This document shows positions 55,301 through 62,920 of a stretch of DNA of 64,000 nucleotides, piece after piece. Where the stretch lies: positions 124,001 through 188,000 of the forward strand of contig NZ_JACEHE010000017.1 in NCBI RefSeq assembly GCF_013778455.1, written 5' to 3'. The first letter of the stretch is position 1; each line of letters starts with the position of its first letter. The stretch comes from Streptomyces himalayensis subsp. himalayensis. Its GTDB lineage: Bacteria > Actinomycetota > Actinomycetes > Streptomycetales > Streptomycetaceae. The notes beneath the pieces are model-generated. The model had not been told where the DNA came from. It worked only from the letters and a program-made list of their open reading frames with translations, and made no database searches. Both the position numbers and the translations under genes were made by a program.

Positions 55301-55677
55301 TCGACCTGGTGGTGAAGGACGCCTCCGGCGAGGAGGTCGGTTCGTCCGCCGACGGGGACTCGGAGGAGTCCGTGAGCCTCTCGAAGCCCGCCGCCGGCAC
55401 GTACACCATCGAGGTGTACGGCTACGGCATCCCGTCCGGCTCGACGGCGTACGACTACCTCGACGTCTTCTTCTCCTCCTCGCTCGGCGAGGTCAAGGTC
55501 GACGAGTCGAAGGCCGTGCAGCTCGGCCACGGCGCGTCGACGGACGTCACGGCCGAGGTCGTCGCGAACGCGGCGGCTCCTGAGGGACGCGAGTTCTTCG
55601 GCGAGGTGCAGCTGCTGAACGGGCGCGGCACGGTCGCGGGCGTCGGCAGCGTGAAGATCGAGAAGGTCACGCCGTAA
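52345..55677 (+). CDS. Secreted subtilisin-like serine peptidase (S8)
   Basis: A 1110-residue exported protease. A signal peptide (ARRVARVVVAAGLVAALSAAG) and an inhibitor-like propeptide lead to the S8 domain with Asp216 (ILDSGVDLGHP), His396 (SHGTHVAGI), the oxyanion Asn494 (SAGNSGPG) and Ser592 (GTSMASPQA). The 180 residues between Asp and His are much longer than in subtilisin and include an Asp-rich DLNRDGDTTD; this layout recalls tripeptidyl peptidase II-type subtilases. The C-terminal region has beta domains, one like a pre-peptidase C-terminal domain (AAGTYTIEVYGYG). ATG 52345 was preferred to 52339, which overlaps the Shine-Dalgarno AAGGA. Confidence 0.94.
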   Translation: MTSDSQRVPASGARRVARVVVAAGLVAALSAAGPLPMAFSADADPTPAPAPAPADSTVKSADDKLGSADAELLAEAKAEGDKNVTFMVATTPGKTEQVAEQLDAVDGGLVGKTIDKLGYVRATVPTGKADKAIAAAQKLSSVQAIDLKQEIPLDDPTPAADKAKGAGTAAEGAYAAPGKNTPAKNPYNPSFETGSVDFVQDHPTYDGRGITIGILDSGVDLGHPALQKTTTGERKIVDWVTATDPVSDGDGTWRRMTTSVSGPSFTITTASQGTEKFTAPAGGYKFNYFAEAATTGGDMAGDLNRDGDTTDVWGVLYDAAAGTMTVDLDDDLDFTDETPMKPYKDGFQIGYFGTDDPSTEVAERIPFVAEIRKDVVYNAAGDKADYVNIGVIEGSHGTHVAGITAANSLFGGKMSGQAPGAKLVSSRACTWSGGCTNIALTEGMADLVINRGVDIVNMSIGGLPALNDGNNARARLYTRLIDDYGVQLVISAGNSGPGTNTIGDPSLADKVLSVGATVSKETWAANYGSVVEKKYAMFPFSSRGPREDGGFAPTISAPGAAINTVQTWVAGQPVAESGYSLPAGYGMLQGTSMASPQAAGASALLLSAAKAKGIHLTPAKLRTALTSTADHITAVQAYEEGAGLVNVPDAWEAVEEGATAHEYTVKAPVDTNIDEFLAEPGVGTGVYDREGGLKLGQKKVYEVTVTRTSGPDRAVRHELDLANNSGDTFSIVGPDEISLGLNKPVTVKIAAKSRYSGVRSAILEVDDPSTEGIDKQILNTVVVSNDLTSGSYTFAASGSVQRNSTKSYFVTVPEGATSLEVAIGGLVGKSQTRFIAIHPYGVPVDVTSTPNCYNNYLDGNGCRPDLRSYANPQPGVWEIEVESRRTSPLLDNPYKLDVTVLGAAFDPAVQTIPEAKAGTPAAVSWKVTNGFAAIDGTLKGGPLGSSKTTRPTIAERETQTTTVVVPEGAERLDVAIGNVSDAAADLDLVVKDASGEEVGSSADGDSEESVSLSKPAAGTYTIEVYGYGIPSGSTAYDYLDVFFSSSLGEVKVDESKAVQLGHGASTDVTAEVVANAAAPEGREFFGEVQLLNGRGTVAGVGSVKIEKVTP

Positions 55678-55696
55678 CGGGTGACCCCTCGCAGGG

Positions 55697-55728
55697 AGGG
55701 GCGGGCGCTCTTGCGGGCGCCCGCCCCT
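55697..55728. terminator. Terminator of the subtilase gene
   Basis: A perfect 12-bp inverted repeat (55697-55708 and 55717-55728), 8-nt loop, 20 nt after the stop. Convergent with the anti-sigma candidate, so it may serve both. Confidence 0.85.
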
Positions 55729-55794
55729 TCCGCTTCCCCCTTCCCCCGCGCCCCGCTGCCGGGTCCCCCGCCGGGCCCCCGCGCCCCCACCGGC

Positions 55795-56535
55795 TCAGTC
55801 GCCGCACTCCATGCCGCGGGCCTTGGGCAGCGCCTTCGTGATCCAGTCCCGCTCGTCGGCGACGTCCTTGCCCACGGACCAGATGTCCGGCGTCGCCTGG
55901 CCGAGCGGGATGCCGATCAGCACGTGGTCGCCCTGTTTCAGACGGGGATCCACGTCCACGTCCATCGGGAACGAGATCTGCTCCTTCCCGCTGCCCGGCT
56001 TGTAGTAGCGCTCCACGTCCAGGTGGATGAGGTCGAGCCGGGAGCCGGTGACGGGCTCGACGCGCTCCACGGTGCCCTCGACGATCAGACGGGCGCAGGC
56101 CACGTACCCCACGGCGGACTGGCTCTGGCTCCCGGAACCTGCCTTGGCGTCACCGTTCTCCCCCTGCACCACGCCCTTGTCGGCAGCAGCGCTGTCGCTC
56201 GCCCCGCTCCCGGCCTGCGTCACCAGCCAGCCCCCACCGACGACCATGGCGGCGGCGGCCGTCACCGCCGCGACGCCGAGCGCCAGGGTGAAGCCGCGCC
56301 GGACGCGACCGGGCCGGACCGCCACCGGGCGGCGCACGGGACGCGGCTCCGGAGGCCGAGCCAGCGCGTCCCCCACCGTCCGCAGCTGCTCCCTCAGCAG
56401 TGCGAGATCCGTCACAGCGGCGTCGTACTCCGCCATGAAGTCGGTGTCCCCCCGGATGTCGTCCGGTACGGGCGCGTCGGTGATCGCTAGCATCAGAGCG
56501 TCCTCGTACGACCCGTACGCATTCTCCCCGGCCAC
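55795..56535 (-). CDS. Membrane anti-sigma factor candidate
   Basis: A 246-residue protein with a cytoplasmic N-terminal part of about 80 residues, one membrane segment (RRGFTLALGVAAVTAAAAMVVGGGWLV) and an extracellular part (about 140 residues). It starts one base after the stop of the sigma factor gene. The N-terminal part has no zinc-binding HxxxCxxC motif. Anti-sigma function is inferred from position and topology. Confidence 0.75.
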   Translation of the reverse strand: MAGENAYGSYEDALMLAITDAPVPDDIRGDTDFMAEYDAAVTDLALLREQLRTVGDALARPPEPRPVRRPVAVRPGRVRRGFTLALGVAAVTAAAAMVVGGGWLVTQAGSGASDSAAADKGVVQGENGDAKAGSGSQSQSAVGYVACARLIVEGTVERVEPVTGSRLDLIHLDVERYYKPGSGKEQISFPMDVDVDPRLKQGDHVLIGIPLGQATPDIWSVGKDVADERDWITKALPKARGMECGD

Positions 56536-56536
56536 G

Positions 56537-57058
56537 TCACACCACCTCGTCCTCGTGCAGCCGTGCCCGCAGCGCCCGTACGGCCGTGTGCAGCCTGCTC
56601 TTGACCGTCCCCTCGGGGATGCCGAGCTGCTCCGCTATTCCCCGTACCGGCAGATCCGCGTAGAAGCGCAGCACCACGACCTGACGCTGGTCGTCCGGCA
56701 GCGTGTCCAGGCCCTTGGCCACGGCGAGCGAGAGCACCCGGGTCTCCTCGACCACCGGGTGCTCCTGCCGCAGCGAGGCCAGCCGCTCGCCGAGCCGCTC
56801 CTGACGGCGGCGTGCCCGGTGCCAGTCCATGGCAAGGTTCGACGCGACGACCGCGGCCCACGCGGACACGTCGCGCGGCGCGTCCTGCCCCTTCGCGGCC
56901 CGTTCCAGCAGCCTGAGCCTGACCTGCTGCACACCGTCCGGCAGATCCGCGTACGGCACTCCCCCCAGTGCCAGCACGGCCCGCACCCGGTCCTCCTGGG
57001 CCGCGTCCAGCGGGTCCGCGTCACGGACTCTTCGGACTTTTCGCCGCAGCAATGCCAC
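56537..57058 (-). CDS. ECF-type sigma factor (sigma-70 family)
   Basis: A 173-residue sigma factor. Region 2 is short (WAAVVASNLAMDWHRARRR). Region 4 has a clear helix-turn-helix (LPDDQRQVVVLRFYADLPVRGIAEQLGIPEGTVKSRLHTA, from about residue 118). GTG 57056-57058 follows GGGGAGG. With the anti-sigma candidate it forms a two-gene unit, divergent from asd. Regulon unknown. Confidence 0.9.
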   Translation of the reverse strand: MALLRRKVRRVRDADPLDAAQEDRVRAVLALGGVPYADLPDGVQQVRLRLLERAAKGQDAPRDVSAWAAVVASNLAMDWHRARRRQERLGERLASLRQEHPVVEETRVLSLAVAKGLDTLPDDQRQVVVLRFYADLPVRGIAEQLGIPEGTVKSRLHTAVRALRARLHEDEVV

Positions 57059-57232
57059 CCTCCCCTCCCCGCATTTCCCCTACGACGCCGGAGCGCCCCG
57101 AAACGTTCGCGCGACTCTCCCCGTCCGCGAACCGTCCGCCCCTCGGACAATGGATTGGAAAAGCGGCCGGGGGCATACGCATCATGGAGCCGCACCCGCA
57201 GCTCAGCCACACGCATGCAAGAAGGAGTCCTC

Positions 57233-58261
57233 GTGAGGGTCGGAATCGTCGGAGCCACCGGTCAGGTCGGCACAGTCATGCGCAGGATCCTCGCGGAGCG
57301 GGACTTCCCGGTGAGTGAACTGCGCCTGTTCGCCTCGGCCCGGTCAGCCGGTTCGACGATCGACTGGAAGGGCAGCCCCGTGACGGTGGAGGACGCCTCC
57401 ACCGCCGACTACACGGGCCTGGACATCGTCCTCTTCTCCGCGGGCGGCGCGACCTCGAAGGCGCTGGCCGAGAAGGTCGCCTCGCAGGGCGCGGTCGTGA
57501 TCGACAACTCGTCGGCCTGGCGCAAGGACCCCGAGGTCCCGCTGGTGGTCTCCGAGGTGAACCCGCAGGCGATCGCGAACCGCCCCAAGGGCATCATCGC
57601 CAACCCGAACTGCACGACGATGGCCGCGATGCCGGTTCTGCGTCCGCTGCACGAGGAGGCGGGCCTCGAGGCGCTCGTCGTCGCCACCTACCAGGCCGTC
57701 TCCGGCTCGGGCCTCGCGGGCGTCGCCGAGCTGCACGGCCAGGCGCAGAAGGTGATCGCCGACGCGGACAAGCTCACGCACGACGGCGAGGCCGTGGACT
57801 TCCCGGAGCCGGGCGTCTACAAGCGCCCCATCGCCTTCAACGTTCTCCCCCTCGCGGGCTCCATCGTCGACGACGGCCTGAACGAGACCGACGAGGAGCA
57901 GAAGCTCCGCAACGAGTCCCGCAAGATCCTGGAGATCCCGGAGCTCAAGGTATCCGGCACCTGCGTGCGCGTCCCGGTCTTCTCCGGCCACTCCCTGCAG
58001 GTCAACGCCCGTTTCGCCCGCCCGATCAGCGTGGAGCGCGCCACGGAGCTGCTGTCCGACGCCCCCGGCGTCGAGCTCTCGGAGATCCCGACCCCGCTGC
58101 AGGCCGCGGGCAAGGACCCGTCGTACGTGGGCCGCATCCGCGTCGACGAGACCGTCGAGAACGGCCTCGCGCTGTTCGTCTCCAACGACAACCTCCGCAA
58201 GGGCGCGGCGCTGAACGCGGTGCAGATCGCGGAGCTGGTGGCGGCGGAGCTCGGCCGCTAG
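57233..58261 (+). CDS. asd: Aspartate-semialdehyde dehydrogenase
   Basis: Reduces aspartyl phosphate to aspartate semialdehyde for the lysine, threonine and methionine pathway and for diaminopimelate. 342 residues. NADP-binding GIVGATGQVGTVMRRIL, catalytic Cys in NPNCTTMAAMPVL, and the C-terminal FSGHSLQVNARF with the active-site His. GTG 57233 follows AAGGAG at 5 nt. No lysC is adjacent in the window. Confidence 0.96.
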   Translation: MRVGIVGATGQVGTVMRRILAERDFPVSELRLFASARSAGSTIDWKGSPVTVEDASTADYTGLDIVLFSAGGATSKALAEKVASQGAVVIDNSSAWRKDPEVPLVVSEVNPQAIANRPKGIIANPNCTTMAAMPVLRPLHEEAGLEALVVATYQAVSGSGLAGVAELHGQAQKVIADADKLTHDGEAVDFPEPGVYKRPIAFNVLPLAGSIVDDGLNETDEEQKLRNESRKILEIPELKVSGTCVRVPVFSGHSLQVNARFARPISVERATELLSDAPGVELSEIPTPLQAAGKDPSYVGRIRVDETVENGLALFVSNDNLRKGAALNAVQIAELVAAELGR

Positions 58262-58276
58262 TCGTACGCGGTGAAG

Positions 58277-58304
58277 GGGGCGGCCACCGACCGGTGGCCG
58301 CCCC
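58277..58304. terminator. Terminator of asd
   Basis: A perfect 12-bp inverted repeat (58277-58288 and 58293-58304) with a 4-nt loop, just after the asd stop and touching the stop of the convergent 54-residue gene. Confidence 0.85.
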
Positions 58305-58469
58305 TCAGTCATCGTCCCCACAGATCAGAGCGGTGGTCTCGGCGCGCATCCGCGCACGCGCCTGCTCGGCCTCGGGAGAGTTGAGCCACGGATGGCGCTC
58401 CATGGCTTCTGCACGTACCTCGCGCCATGAACGCCCCGGCACCTGACCCTCGACCTCGTTTTCGCCCAT
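58305..58469 (-). CDS. 54-residue protein overlapping Uma2
   Basis: A short gene whose ATG (58467-58469) overlaps the TGA of the Uma2 gene (ATGA), a strong sign of translational coupling. The product begins MGENEVEGQVPGRSW and has a charged helical part (WREVRAEAMERH, then EAEQARARMRAE) and an acidic end (CGDDD). I know no function. It could be a partner or antitoxin-like regulator of Uma2, or simply a linked gene. Confidence 0.75.
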   Translation of the reverse strand: MGENEVEGQVPGRSWREVRAEAMERHPWLNSPEAEQARARMRAETTALICGDDD

Positions 58470-59059
58470 CACGGCAGCTTCGGCGGGTAGAGCTTGAACT
58501 GCGAGGTGTCGACCGCGAACGAGAACGGTTCCGGCAGCTCGATGGCATCGCCGAACTGGTACGGGTCGACCCTGCGGTAGGTCATCTTCTCCGGCTTGGA
58601 GTGCAGCTCGATGAGGCCTTCGTTGGGGTCGATGAGCAGGTAGAGCGGGATCCCGCTCATCGCGTACCACATGCGCTTCTTGATGTAGTCGCTGTCCCTG
58701 TCCGAGGAGACGACCTCGATGACCAGGTCCACCCGGTACGCGGGGAACGGGTTCGGGTTGTCCTGGATCGCCTCGGAGGTCGTGACGGTGAGATCCGCCT
58801 TGGGCTCGAAGCTCGAGATCTCGGAGATCAGGGCCTGCTCGGGGAGGGCCTCCCAGCCCGCCGCGTCGAACTGCGTGGCCAGCTTGGTCACGATGCGGTT
58901 GTGGAACGGTGCCGCCGATGCCTGCATCACGATCTTTCCGTCGATGAGCTCGATCTTCAGCTGATCGAGCTCGGGGAGCGTCTCCAGAAAGCGCAGCAGT
59001 TCGTGCCCGTCCTTGCTCCGCATGACGTCCTCGACAGTTTCGTGGTGCATCAGGGTCAT
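58469..59059 (-). CDS. Uma2 family PD-(D/E)XK endonuclease
   Basis: A 196-residue Uma2 protein, a PD-(D/E)XK-fold family that is abundant in Streptomyces and not understood. Fold motifs: EPKADLTV, VDLVIEVVSSDR and DYIKKRMWYAMSGIPLYLLID. ATG 59059 follows AAAGGAGG, a strong site. Divergent from pepN copy 2. The downstream 54-residue gene overlaps by four bases. Confidence 0.9.
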   Translation of the reverse strand: MTLMHHETVEDVMRSKDGHELLRFLETLPELDQLKIELIDGKIVMQASAAPFHNRIVTKLATQFDAAGWEALPEQALISEISSFEPKADLTVTTSEAIQDNPNPFPAYRVDLVIEVVSSDRDSDYIKKRMWYAMSGIPLYLLIDPNEGLIELHSKPEKMTYRRVDPYQFGDAIELPEPFSFAVDTSQFKLYPPKLP

Positions 59060-59217
59060 CGCGGCGCCTCCTTTCCCGCTCAGCGTAGGAACGGCGGCGG
59101 CCGACAAATCCAAGGTAGCTGTCTTTCGCCACGATCGGGTGAACCCGGCCCGGCGTGCAAGGATGAACGGAAAACGGTGGAAGTGAAGACGCACCGAGGA
59201 CCCGAGGAGATGACCGC

Positions 59218-61788
59218 GTGCCTGGCACGAATCTGACCCGTGAAGAGGCGCAGCAGCGGGCGAAGCTGCTCACCGTGGACTCGTACGAGATCGATCTCGA
59301 CCTCTCCGGCGCGCAGGAGGGCGGCACCTACCGGTCCGTGACCACGGTGCGGTTCGACGCGGCCGATGCCGGGGCCGAGACCTTCATCGACCTGGTGGCG
59401 CCGACGGTCCACGAGGTCGTGCTCAACGGTGACGCGCTGGACCCGGCCGAGGTCTTCGCCGACTCGCGCATCAAGCTCGCGGGCCTGCTGCAGGGGCCGA
59501 ACGAGCTGCGGGTCGTCGCGGACTGCGCGTACACGAACACCGGTGAGGGCCTGCACCGTTTCGTCGACCCGGTCGACAACCAGGCCTACCTCTACACCCA
59601 GTTCGAGGTGCCGGACGCCCGCCGCGTCTTCGCGAGCTTCGAGCAGCCGGACCTGAAGGCCACCTTCCAGTTCACCGTGAAGGCGCCGAGCGGCTGGACG
59701 GTGATCTCCAACTCGCCGACGCCCGAGCCGAAGGACGACGTCTGGACATTCGAGCCGACGCCGCGCATCTCGACGTACATCACGGCGCTGATCGTCGGCC
59801 CGTACCACTCGGTCCACAGCGTGTACGAGAAGGACGGGCAGAGCGTGCCGCTGGGCATCTACTGCCGGCCCTCGCTCGCGCAGTTCCTCGACTCGGACGC
59901 GATCTTCGAGGTGACGCGCCAGGGATTCGAGTGGTTCCAGGAGAAGTTCGACTACGCGTACCCGTTCAAGAAGTACGACCAGCTCTTCGTGCCGGAGTTC
60001 AACGCGGGCGCGATGGAGAACGCGGGCGCGGTGACCATCCGCGACCAGTACGTGTTCCGCTCGAAGGTGACGGACGCGGCGTACGAGCGGCGCGCCGAGA
60101 CCATCCTGCACGAGCTGGCCCACATGTGGTTCGGCGACCTCGTGACCATGGAGTGGTGGAACGACCTGTGGCTGAACGAGTCGTTCGCCACCTACACCTC
60201 GGTGGCCTGCCAGGCGTACGCGCCCGAGTCCCGCTGGCCGCACTCCTGGACGACCTTCGCCAACTCGGAGAAGACCTGGGCGTACCGCCAGGACCAGCTG
60301 CCGTCCACGCACCCGATCATGGCCGAGATCCGCGACCTGGACGACGTCCTGGTCAACTTCGACGGCATCACGTACGCGAAGGGCGCCTCAGTCCTGAAGC
60401 AGCTCGTCGCGTACGTCGGCATGGACGAGTTCTTCAGCGGCGTGCAGGCGTACTTCAAGCAGCACGCGTACGGGAACACGCGGCTGAGCGACCTGCTGGG
60501 CGCGCTGGAGGAGACCTCCGGGCGTGACCTGAAGACGTGGTCGAAGAAGTGGCTGGAGACGGCCGGCATCAACATCCTGCGGCCGGAGATCGAGACGGAC
60601 GCGGACGGTGTGATCACGTCCTTCGCGATCCGCCAGGAGGCTCCTGCGCTCCCGGCCGGTGCCAAGGGTGAGCCGACCCTCCGCCCGCACCGCATCGCGA
60701 TCGGCCTGTACAACATCGACGACGAGAGCGGGAAGCTGCTGCGCGACGACCGCATCGAGCTGGATGTCGACGGTGAACTGACCGCCGTACCGCAGCTGGT
60801 GGGCAAGCGCCGTCCGGCGGTCGCGCTGCTCAACGACGACGACCTCTCGTACGCGAAGGTCCGGCTCGACGAGGAGTCGCTGAAGACCGTCACCGAGCAC
60901 CTCGGCGACTTCGAGGCCTCGCTGCCGCGCGCCCTGTGCTGGGCCTCCGCCTGGGACATGACGCGCGACGCCGAACTGCCGACCCGCGAGTACCTGTCGC
61001 TGGTGCTGTCCGGCATCGGCAAGGAGTCGGACATCGGCGTGGTCCAGTCGCTGCACCGCCAGGTGAAGCTGGCGATCGACCTGTACGCGGCCCCGGCCTG
61101 GCGCGAGACGGGTCTGGCGCAGTGGACGGATGCGGCGCTGGAGCACCTGCGGGCGGCCGCGCCCGGCAGCGACCACCAGCTGGCGTGGGCCCGCGCCTTC
61201 GCAGCGACGGCGCGCACGGACGAGCAGCTCGACCTGCTAGCCGCCCTTCTCGACGGCACGGAGACGATCGAGGGTCTGGTCGTCGACACCGAGCTGCGCT
61301 GGGCGTTCGTGGAGCGGCTCGCGGCCACCGGCCGGTTCGGCGAGGAGGAGATCGCGGCCGAGTACGAGCGGGACAAGACCGCCGCGGGCGAGCGCCACGC
61401 CGCCACCGCACGGGCCGCCCGCCCGACCGTCGAGGCCAAGGCGGAGGCCTGGGCGTCGGTCGTCGAGTCCGACAAGCTCCCGAACGCCGTGCAGGAGGCC
61501 GTGATCGCCGGCTTCGTGCAGACGGACCAGCGGGAGCTGCTGGCCCCCTACACGGAGAAGTACTTCGCCGCGGTCAAGGACGTCTGGGAGTCCCGTTCGT
61601 ACGAGATGGCCCAGCAGATCGCGGTCGGCCTGTACCCGGCGCTGCAGGTGGAGCAGGCCACGCTGGACGCGACGGACGCCTGGCTGGCCTCCGCCGAGCC
61701 GAACGCGGCCCTGCGCCGCCTGGTCTCGGAGTCCCGCGCGGGCATCGAGAGGGCGCTGAAAGCGCAGGCTGCGGACGCGGCGGCGTAG
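59218..61788 (+). CDS. pepN: Aminopeptidase N, copy 2 (M1 family)
   Basis: Zinc aminopeptidase, 856 residues, similar along its whole length to copy 1 (45452-48043). GAMEN at 264-268, zinc ligands His298, His302 and Glu321 (HELAHMWFGD, LNESF). It differs in the residues just after GAMEN (AGAV versus PGCV), which may shift specificity. GTG 59218 follows GAGGAG at 8 nt. Confidence 0.95.
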   Translation: MPGTNLTREEAQQRAKLLTVDSYEIDLDLSGAQEGGTYRSVTTVRFDAADAGAETFIDLVAPTVHEVVLNGDALDPAEVFADSRIKLAGLLQGPNELRVVADCAYTNTGEGLHRFVDPVDNQAYLYTQFEVPDARRVFASFEQPDLKATFQFTVKAPSGWTVISNSPTPEPKDDVWTFEPTPRISTYITALIVGPYHSVHSVYEKDGQSVPLGIYCRPSLAQFLDSDAIFEVTRQGFEWFQEKFDYAYPFKKYDQLFVPEFNAGAMENAGAVTIRDQYVFRSKVTDAAYERRAETILHELAHMWFGDLVTMEWWNDLWLNESFATYTSVACQAYAPESRWPHSWTTFANSEKTWAYRQDQLPSTHPIMAEIRDLDDVLVNFDGITYAKGASVLKQLVAYVGMDEFFSGVQAYFKQHAYGNTRLSDLLGALEETSGRDLKTWSKKWLETAGINILRPEIETDADGVITSFAIRQEAPALPAGAKGEPTLRPHRIAIGLYNIDDESGKLLRDDRIELDVDGELTAVPQLVGKRRPAVALLNDDDLSYAKVRLDEESLKTVTEHLGDFEASLPRALCWASAWDMTRDAELPTREYLSLVLSGIGKESDIGVVQSLHRQVKLAIDLYAAPAWRETGLAQWTDAALEHLRAAAPGSDHQLAWARAFAATARTDEQLDLLAALLDGTETIEGLVVDTELRWAFVERLAATGRFGEEEIAAEYERDKTAAGERHAATARAARPTVEAKAEAWASVVESDKLPNAVQEAVIAGFVQTDQRELLAPYTEKYFAAVKDVWESRSYEMAQQIAVGLYPALQVEQATLDATDAWLASAEPNAALRRLVSESRAGIERALKAQAADAAA

Positions 61789-61804
61789 TTCTTCGTACGT
61801 GTGT

Positions 61805-61841
61805 GAGTGGGGTGCCCCTCGGCCCGAGGGGCACCCCACTC
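61805..61841. terminator. Bidirectional terminator, pepN copy 2 / EamA
   Basis: A perfect 18-bp inverted repeat (61805-61822 and 61824-61841) with a single-base centre, so effectively a 16-bp stem with a short loop, between convergent genes. Confidence 0.9.
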
Positions 61842-61845
61842 GTCA

Positions 61846-62775
61846 TCAGGAGCGGATCCGTTGGGCGCCCTGCTCCACTCCCTGCTCCACGGACGTGATC
61901 CACAGGACGCCCCGGGCAGTCGAGGCACGCGGCCGCACCTGACCGACGAGCGTCGCGCCGAACGCGATCGCCATGCCCACCAGCTGCACCGGCGTGAGCA
62001 CCTCACCGAGGGCGGCCCAGCCGATGATCGCGGCGGTCAGCGGGGAGAGCGGGCCGAGGAAGGTGACCTGTGTGGCGGTGAGGCGGCCGATGCCTCGGAA
62101 CCAGAGCCAGTACGCGATCGCGGTGTTGGCGAGCGCCAGATAGATGTAGCCGGCGATGTTGCGGTCGTCGAGCGCGGGCGGGGCGCCCTCGATCAGAAAC
62201 GCCGGCGGCGCGATGAGAAGGCCGCCCGCGGTGAGCTGCCAGCCGGTGAGTGCGAGTGGGCCGACGCCCTCGGGGCGCCCCCATCGCTTGGTGAGTACGG
62301 TTCCGGTCGCCATCGACGCGGTCGAGGCCAGGGCGGCCAGTACGCCGATGAGGTCCAGCGACGACGCGGCCTTGAGGACGACCAGGCTGACGCCGAAGGC
62401 CGCCGCGATGCCGGTGAGCAAGGTGCGCTGGGTCGGCCGCTCGGCCAGCAGCAGTGCGGCCAGACCCGCGACGAACAGCGGGCCCACCGAACCGACCACC
62501 GCGGCCATACCGCCGGGCAGCCGGTACGCGGAGAGGAAGAGCAGCGGGAAGAACGCGCCGATGTTGAGCGCGCCGAGCGTCGCCGCCTTCCACCACCAGG
62601 CACCGGTCGGCAGGACTCGCGTGAGCGCGAGCAGGACGACTCCCGCGGGCAGGGCGCGCATCAGCCCCGTGAACAGTGGACGGTCCGCCGGCAGGAACTC
62701 CGTCGTGACGGCGTAGGTGGAACCCCAGGAGACGGGGGCGAGGGCGGTGAACAGGACGGTGGTGGCGCGCTTCAT
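61846..62775 (-). CDS. EamA family transporter
   Basis: A 309-residue drug/metabolite exporter with about ten membrane segments in two EamA repeats (LAPVSWGSTYAVTTEFLP, LPGGMAAVVGSVGPLF; second repeat ALANTAIAYWLWFRGIGRL). ATG 62775 follows GGAGGG. Divergent from the marR-type gene, whose operator candidate covers its promoter, so it is probably the regulator's target. Substrate unknown. Confidence 0.92.
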   Translation of the reverse strand: MKRATTVLFTALAPVSWGSTYAVTTEFLPADRPLFTGLMRALPAGVVLLALTRVLPTGAWWWKAATLGALNIGAFFPLLFLSAYRLPGGMAAVVGSVGPLFVAGLAALLLAERPTQRTLLTGIAAAFGVSLVVLKAASSLDLIGVLAALASTASMATGTVLTKRWGRPEGVGPLALTGWQLTAGGLLIAPPAFLIEGAPPALDDRNIAGYIYLALANTAIAYWLWFRGIGRLTATQVTFLGPLSPLTAAIIGWAALGEVLTPVQLVGMAIAFGATLVGQVRPRASTARGVLWITSVEQGVEQGAQRIRS

Positions 62776-62815
62776 CCCGACGGTTCCCTCCGGCGCGTGG
62801 CTCGACTCGACACTG

Positions 62816-62837
62816 AGTAGCTTAGCACTAAGCTACT
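62816..62837. promoter_or_regulatory. MarR-type operator candidate
   Basis: Perfect 10-bp arms AGTAGCTTAG and CTAAGCTACT around a 2-nt centre, between divergent EamA and MarR genes. On the minus strand it covers the spacer and the TAAGCT -10 of a possible promoter whose -35 is TTGCTC, 16 bp away. Confidence 0.7.
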
Positions 62838-62885
62838 TTTGAGCAAGTGGATTAGTAGATGGATACTTGCTGCCGAGTTAGTTTC

Positions 62886-62914
62886 TTGCCGCCGATCGAA
62901 CCTGCGCCGATACT
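62886..62914 (+). promoter_or_regulatory. Promoter of the marR-type gene (leaderless)
   Basis: TTGCCG (62886-62891), 17-bp spacer, GATACT (62909-62914). The expected start of transcription falls on or next to the ATG at 62921, and no Shine-Dalgarno exists, so the mRNA is probably leaderless. Confidence 0.6.
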
Positions 62915-62920
62915 TTTCCC

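Noticed and set aside
52447..55530. 1027-codon minus-strand frame opposite the subtilase gene
   Set aside because: Val/Gly/Arg/Asp-rich shadow with no motif; the + strand frame has a full catalytic triad.
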